Of a stretch of DNA of 5,302 nt, positions 1 through 5,302 are shown one piece after another. The number at the start of each line of letters is the position of its first letter. Position 1 is the first letter of the stretch. A program made the position numbers and the translations under genes. Below the pieces are notes generated by a model, which saw only the letters and a list, made by a program, of their open reading frames with translations, did no database searches and was not told the DNA's origin. Origin of the DNA: DASVDK01 sp036562265 [NCBI: Thermodesulfobacteriota bacterium] (GTDB taxonomy: Bacteria; DASVDK01); the NCBI GenBank assembly GCA_036562265.1, contig DATCKS010000173.1, positions 1-5,302 on the forward strand, given 5' to 3'.

Positions 1-2937
<2,937 letters not shown>

Positions 2938-2939
2938 CG

Positions 2940-3680
2940 ATGGCCCCGGCCGCGGACGTCTCGTTCCTCGTCGCGTTCGTCGCGGGCGTCCTCTCCTTCG
3001 TCTCACCCTGCGTCCTGCCGCTCGTGCCGTCGTACCTGTCGGTCGTGAGCGGCCTGTCGTTCGATCGGATGACCGACCCGCTCGACGCCGACGCGCGCCG
3101 CCGGGTGCTCGTCCACGCGGCGCTCTTCATCGCCGGCTTCTCGCTGGTCTTCATCGCGCTCGGCCTCTCGGCGAGCGCGATCGGCCGCCTCCTCGGCAGT
3201 CAGCGGAGCTGGCTGCCGACGGCGAGCGGGGTCCTGATCATCCTGCTCGGCGTCTACATCCTCGCGACGCCGCTCCTGCCGGCGCTCGGGGTCGAGGCGC
3301 GCCTCGTCCACCTGCGCGCCAGGCCGGCCGGCTACCTCGGGTCGGTCCTGGTCGGCATGGCCTTCGCCGCCGCCTGGACCCCCTGCATCGGCCCGACCCT
3401 CGGCGCGATTCTGACCCTGGCGTCCACGCGGGAGCACGCCGGGTCGGCCGCCGCGCTCCTCGTCGTGTACTCGCTCGGCCTCGGGGTGCCGCTGCTCACC
3501 GCCGCGGCGGCGTTCAACCGCTTTCTCGCCCTGTTCGGCGCCGTGAAGCGGTACATGCCCGCCGTCACCGTCGCGAGCGGTCTCCTGCTCGTGGCGGTCG
3601 GCGTGATGACGCTCACGGGTCACCTCACGCGACTGAACCTCTACCTCCTGCGCCTCTTCCCGTTCCTGATCCTCAACTAG
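2940..3680 (+). CDS. ccdA: CcdA/DsbD-type cytochrome c biogenesis thiol-disulfide carrier
   Basis: This is a 246-residue inner-membrane protein that passes electrons from cytoplasmic thioredoxin to periplasmic thiol-disulfide proteins, keeping apocytochrome CxxCH cysteines reduced for haem ligation. About six hydrophobic helices are visible. The two redox cysteines are in the expected places: C24 in SFVSPCVLPLVPSYLS in the first helix and C149 in AAWTPCIGPTLGAIL in the fourth. It has no periplasmic thioredoxin or DsbD alpha domain, so it is the short CcdA form. ATG 2940 begins 2 bp after the eno stop; an in-frame GTG at 2934 overlapping that stop is an alternative. A ResA/CcmG-like partner is not seen here. 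Two c-type cytochromes a little downstream are natural beneficiaries. Confidence 0.93.
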   Translation: MAPAADVSFLVAFVAGVLSFVSPCVLPLVPSYLSVVSGLSFDRMTDPLDADARRRVLVHAALFIAGFSLVFIALGLSASAIGRLLGSQRSWLPTASGVLIILLGVYILATPLLPALGVEARLVHLRARPAGYLGSVLVGMAFAAAWTPCIGPTLGAILTLASTREHAGSAAALLVVYSLGLGVPLLTAAAAFNRFLALFGAVKRYMPAVTVASGLLLVAVGVMTLTGHLTRLNLYLLRLFPFLILN

Positions 3681-3699
3681 CAAGGCCGGGCTCGGGCGG

Positions 3700-3717
3700 C
3701 GCCGGGAACCTCCGGCG
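3700..3717 (+). other. Short GC-rich hairpin after ccdA
   Basis: CGCCGG and CCGGCG form a perfect 6-bp stem with a 6-nt loop, 20 nt after the ccdA stop. No T-run follows, so it is not a standard intrinsic terminator. It could slow transcription or protect a 3' end, or be chance in GC-rich DNA. Confidence 0.3.
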
Positions 3718-3721
3718 AACG

Positions 3722-3758
3722 GAGCGGTCGGGCCCCGCCGCGGACGGGGTGACCGCTC
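3722..3758 (+). other. Two-part stem-loop upstream of the gcvH-like gene
   Basis: GAGCGGTC (3722-3729) pairs perfectly with GACCGCTC (3751-3758). Inside it CCCCG (3733-3737) pairs with CGGGG (3745-3749) around a 7-nt loop, with a small asymmetric internal loop between the stems. It ends 2 bp before a TTGACA. With no T-run it is not a classical terminator; an operator or attenuating structure is possible. The pairing is seen directly; the function is unknown. Confidence 0.4.
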
Positions 3759-3760
3759 GC

Positions 3761-3789
3761 TTGACAGCCCCGAGAGGGACGGCCATGAT
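3761..3789 (+). promoter_or_regulatory. Possible sigma70-type promoter at the gcvH-like start
   Basis: A perfect TTGACA at 3761-3766 is followed by 17 bp and CATGAT (3784-3789), a four-of-six match to the -10 box. The -10 overlaps the first ATG codons, so transcription would begin near 3796, essentially at the in-frame ATG 3797, and give a leaderless message. It may be fortuitous. Confidence 0.3.
3772..3779 (+). promoter_or_regulatory. Ribosome binding site of the gcvH-like gene
   Basis: The purine-rich GAGAGGGA ends 5 nt before ATG 3785 and favours that start over ATG 3797, which would be 17 nt away. Confidence 0.5.
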
Positions 3790-4237
3790 GCCGCGCATGG
3801 GGCCTCTGGGCTACCGTTACTCGGCGCACCACCTCTGGGTGAGCCGTATCGGGCGGATCGCCCGCGTCGGCATCACCGACTTCGCCCAGCGCGAGCTGGG
3901 GGAGGTGCTCTTCGTCGAGCTGCCGGAGGTGGACGACGAGCTCGAGCGCAACGAGACGTTCGGCGAGATCGAGTCCGGCCGGACGACGAGCGAGCTGGTC
4001 ATGCCGGTCACCGGGACGGTGGTCGCCGTGAACGAGGAGCTCGACGAGACGCCGGGCGTCGTCAACGAGGACCCGTACGGTCGCGGCTGGCTCGTCGAGG
4101 TCGAGCTGGCCGACCCGTCCGAGCTCGAGGAGCTGATGGACGCCGAGGCGTACGCCCGGCTGGTGGACGCGGAGGCCGATCCGGACGATGCCGCCGCGTA
4201 CCCTCACGGGGAGAACGGCAACGCCGACGACCGCTAG
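3785..4237 (+). CDS. GcvH-like lipoyl-domain protein lacking the lipoyl lysine
   Basis: This 150-residue protein is homologous to the glycine cleavage H protein. Recognisable parts are YRYSAHHLWV (the usual HEWV strand), GITDFAQRELGEVLFVELPE, the hairpin region, PVTGTVVAVNEEL, and VVNEDPYGRGWLVEVEL followed by LMDAEAYARLV. In true H proteins the hairpin reads ESVKA and its lysine carries lipoate. Here the aligned segment is ESGRTTSEL, with R66 (codon CGG 3980-3982) in place of that lysine, and the protein has no lysine or cysteine at all. It therefore cannot be lipoylated and is unlikely to work as the carrier in glycine cleavage; none of gcvT, gcvP or lpd is in the window. An acidic tail of about 20 residues exceeds the usual length of about 125-130. 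It lies between ccdA and cytochrome genes, so a role linked to cytochromes or a binding scaffold is possible, but its function is unknown. The start is 3785 from the ribosome binding site; 3797 is the alternative. Confidence 0.88.
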   Translation: MMPRMGPLGYRYSAHHLWVSRIGRIARVGITDFAQRELGEVLFVELPEVDDELERNETFGEIESGRTTSELVMPVTGTVVAVNEELDETPGVVNEDPYGRGWLVEVELADPSELEELMDAEAYARLVDAEADPDDAAAYPHGENGNADDR

Positions 4238-4562
4238 GCGCCCGGTCGGGGTCGCCCTCGCCGCGCTGCTGGTCGCCTCCGCGTCGGCCCCCGCCTTCGC
4301 CGGGCCGGCGTCGGGGGGGGACCCTGCGCGCGGCCGGGCCCTCTTCGGCTCTCGCAACTGCAACCTCTGTCACAAGATCGACGGCCGCGGCGGCAACCTC
4401 GCCTCGCCGCTCGACGGGGTGGGGCGGCGGCTGTCGGCCGACCGGATGTTCCGCATCCTGCGCGACCCGCGCTCGTTGAACCCCGAGGGGCACATGCCCA
4501 ATCCGAACCTCTCCGAGGACGAGGCGCGCCACCTGGCCGCCTACCTGGCCACGCTTCGTTAG
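4188..4562 (+). CDS. Exported monohaem class I c-type cytochrome
   Basis: This is a 124-residue precursor of a small periplasmic electron carrier. A basic N-terminus and hydrophobic stretch (about 20-36) end in APAFA, with a likely Sec signal cleavage after A38. The haem site is C58-N-L-C61-H62, and the sixth ligand is probably M103 in GHMPNPNLSEDE. The closing helix EARHLAAYLATLR is typical of class I cytochrome c. The mature part is about 86 residues. The start ATG lies inside the end of the gcvH-like gene, a 50-bp overlap in another frame. It is the only start codon that gives a full signal peptide; a GGAGG 12 nt upstream is weak support. Reading through from the gcvH-like gene suggests coupled translation. 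The natural partner is unknown; the trihaem protein just downstream is a candidate. Confidence 0.9.
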   Translation: MPPRTLTGRTATPTTARRPVGVALAALLVASASAPAFAGPASGGDPARGRALFGSRNCNLCHKIDGRGGNLASPLDGVGRRLSADRMFRILRDPRSLNPEGHMPNPNLSEDEARHLAAYLATLR

Positions 4563-4567
4563 GGACC

Positions 4568-4870
4568 GTGCTGCGCCTGCTCGTCGCCGCCGGGCTGCTC
4601 GCCGGGACGACCCTCGGCGCGGCCGCCGAGCGGGGCGGCGACATCCGCTACGACGCCGGCCCGGGGCCGGTGGTCTTCCGCCACTCGACGCACGACACGC
4701 CCGAGATGCGCTGCTCGACCTGCCACACGCGCCTCTTCCCGTTCCGGCCGGTCGGCGGCTTCGGCCACGCCGGCATGCGGGCGGGACGGGCCTGCGGCGC
4801 CTGCCACGACGGCGCGCAGGCGTTCGGCTCCGAGGACGCGGCCGCGTGCGGGCGCTGCCACGCACGGTAG
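4568..4870 (+). CDS. Exported trihaem c7-type cytochrome
   Basis: This is a 100-residue precursor of a miniature multihaem periplasmic electron-transfer protein. A signal peptide of about 20 residues ends in LGAAA. The mature part of about 80 residues has three haem sites: C49-S-T-C52-H53, C76-G-A-C79-H80 and C94-G-R-C97-H98. Exactly three other histidines exist, H39, H42 and H67, enough for bis-histidine coordination of all three haems. The FRHSTHD before the first haem site is the cytochrome c3/c7 pattern, and the layout matches the c7-type trihaem domain found singly or in repeats in metal-reducing and similar bacteria. It starts at GTG 4568, 5 bp after the preceding cytochrome gene, with an AGGGA too close to be an ideal ribosome binding site; coupling is likely. 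It probably forms one unit with the upstream cytochrome. Confidence 0.92.
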   Translation: MLRLLVAAGLLAGTTLGAAAERGGDIRYDAGPGPVVFRHSTHDTPEMRCSTCHTRLFPFRPVGGFGHAGMRAGRACGACHDGAQAFGSEDAAACGRCHAR

Positions 4871-4884
4871 CGGAAGCCCTTTTT
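4850..4884 (+). terminator. Probable intrinsic terminator after the trihaem cytochrome gene
   Basis: GGGC (4850-4853) pairs with GCCC (4876-4879), and GCTGCC (4854-4859) pairs with GGTAGC (4866-4871, one G-U), with a 6-nt loop and a 4-nt bulge (4872-4875). Five T residues (4880-4884) and a further pyrimidine-rich stretch follow at once. The stem overlaps the end of the coding region. The bulge weakens it, but this is the clearest T-run after a stem in the window. Confidence 0.5.
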
Positions 4885-4907
4885 CTCTGGTCTTGCCTCC
4901 GGCTCGC

Positions 4908-4916
4908 TGATACACT
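4908..4916 (+). promoter_or_regulatory. Possible extended -10 promoter of ftsB
   Basis: TGATACACT combines the TGn extension with TACACT, a four-of-six -10 match. The best-spaced -35 (TGGTCT at 4888-4893, 17-bp spacer) is poor, as extended -10 promoters allow. Transcription would begin about 20 nt before the ftsB ATG. It lies just after the likely terminator, which suits a separate transcription unit. Confidence 0.38.
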
Positions 4917-4930
4917 TCGGCGCCCCGTAC

Positions 4931-4935
4931 GGAGG
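4931..4935 (+). promoter_or_regulatory. Ribosome binding site deciding the ftsB start
   Basis: GGAGG lies 8 nt before ATG 4944. An in-frame GTG at 4935 overlaps this site and is therefore unlikely to be the start. Confidence 0.7.
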
Positions 4936-4943
4936 TGAGCCGC

Positions 4944-5231
4944 ATGAGCGGGAAGCGCCGTTTCTCGATCCGTGTCGTGCTCGCCGGTCTCGTCCTCGCC
5001 GGGATGGGCGTGGCCACCGTCTTCGGAGACCGTGGGCTCCTGCGGATGCTCGCCCTCGAGCGCGACCTCGCGGCGGTCCAGGCGGCCACCGACCGCCTCG
5101 CCGAGGAGAACCGCCGGCTCGCCGCCGCCATCGCCAGGTTGCGCGACGACCCGCGGGCGCTCGAGGCGGCCGCCCGGCGCGACCTCGGCCTCGTCGCCCC
5201 CGACGAGATCGTCTTCGAGTTCCCGGAGTAA
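4944..5231 (+). CDS. ftsB: FtsB/DivIC family septum formation initiator
   Basis: This is a 95-residue bitopic cell-division protein that bridges FtsL and FtsQ in the divisome. A short basic cytoplasmic end (MSGKRR) is followed by one membrane helix (about residues 11-28), then a leucine- and alanine-rich coiled coil (about 32-68, with AEENRRLAAAIARLRDD). The family's closing pattern of ALEAAARRDLGLVAPDEIVF follows at 72-91. Length fits (E. coli FtsB is 103). The start is ATG 4944 from the GGAGG. FtsB-type genes commonly sit next to eno; here about 2 kb of redox genes lie between them. The name FtsB rather than DivIC rests on that gene-order argument and is tentative. Confidence 0.88.
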   Translation: MSGKRRFSIRVVLAGLVLAGMGVATVFGDRGLLRMLALERDLAAVQAATDRLAEENRRLAAAIARLRDDPRALEAAARRDLGLVAPDEIVFEFPE

Positions 5232-5236
5232 CGCGC

Positions 5237-5302
5237 GTGGCGCCGGCGATCGTCGTCGCGGCGCTCGTGCTGGCCGCGGCCGGCCTCGGGGCGGCCCGCA
5301 CG
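5237..5302 (+). CDS. 5' end of a secreted or membrane protein gene (partial)
   Basis: A GTG at 5237, 8 nt after a GGAG and 5 bp after the ftsB stop, opens a frame that runs off the window. The 22 visible residues, beginning MAPAIVVAALVLAAAGLGAA, are a hydrophobic segment like a signal peptide or membrane anchor. No function can be read from this. The tight spacing suggests co-transcription with ftsB. Confidence 0.55.
   Translation, partial: MAPAIVVAALVLAAAGLGAART

Noticed and set aside
3003-3683. Minus-strand open frame opposite ccdA
   Set aside because: Charged low-complexity translation that mirrors codon bias of ccdA, which has clear membrane helices and redox cysteines.
3962-3991. Frameshift or shifted lysine explaining the missing lipoyl site
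   Set aside because: The frame is continuous and aligns well on both sides of the site, and no lysine codon occurs anywhere in the gene.
4233-4260. Twin-arginine export signal (ARRPVG) on the monohaem cytochrome, tempting because tatA is nearby
   Set aside because: The residues after RR do not fit the Tat consensus and c-type cytochromes are exported unfolded by Sec, with haem added outside.
4062-5301. Several long minus-strand open frames opposite the cytochrome and ftsB genes
   Set aside because: Arginine/alanine/proline-rich shadows typical of GC-rich DNA; the plus strand carries CxxCH motifs, signal peptides and a coiled coil.

Overview
This is a GC-rich, gene-dense bacterial window with no mobile element, CRISPR array or structural RNA gene that I can see. 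The very high GC, the strong G/C bias at third codon positions and the multihaem cytochrome content suggest a soil or subsurface lineage such as Methylomirabilota/Rokubacteria or a deltaproteobacterial relative. That placement is an inference; no marker gene here settles it.

Left part (1-1497): the 3' tail of a plus-strand gene, possibly mutY, converges on and overlaps the end of a minus-strand operon, tatA-exbB-exbD. tatA encodes the pore-forming subunit of twin-arginine translocation. exbB and exbD encode the proton-channel subunits that energise a TonB- or Tol-type system. A good sigma70-type promoter (perfect TTGACA, 17-bp spacer) lies just upstream of tatA.

Centre (1498-3680): a 138-bp divergent intergenic region separates tatA from a full-length enolase gene, eno, with every catalytic residue present. 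A CcdA/DsbD-type membrane thiol-disulfide carrier gene follows almost without a gap.

Right part (3681-5302): after a gap of about 104 bp containing a stem-loop comes a GcvH-like lipoyl-domain gene. Its lipoyl lysine is replaced by arginine, and the whole protein has no lysine. Overlapping and abutting it are two exported c-type cytochromes, a monohaem class I type and a tiny trihaem c7 type. A probable terminator and a possible extended -10 promoter then precede an ftsB/divIC-like division gene, followed by the start of a secreted or membrane protein cut by the window edge.

How it fits together: CcdA carries reductant across the membrane to keep haem-binding cysteines reduced, which suits the two adjacent cytochromes. 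The lysine-less H-like protein sits inside this redox block. Bacterial eno and ftsB/divIC are commonly close neighbours, so the block ccdA-gcvH-like-cytC-cytC7 looks like an insertion into an ancestral eno-ftsB pair. The lysine-less GcvH homologue in a cytochrome context is the most unusual element in the window.
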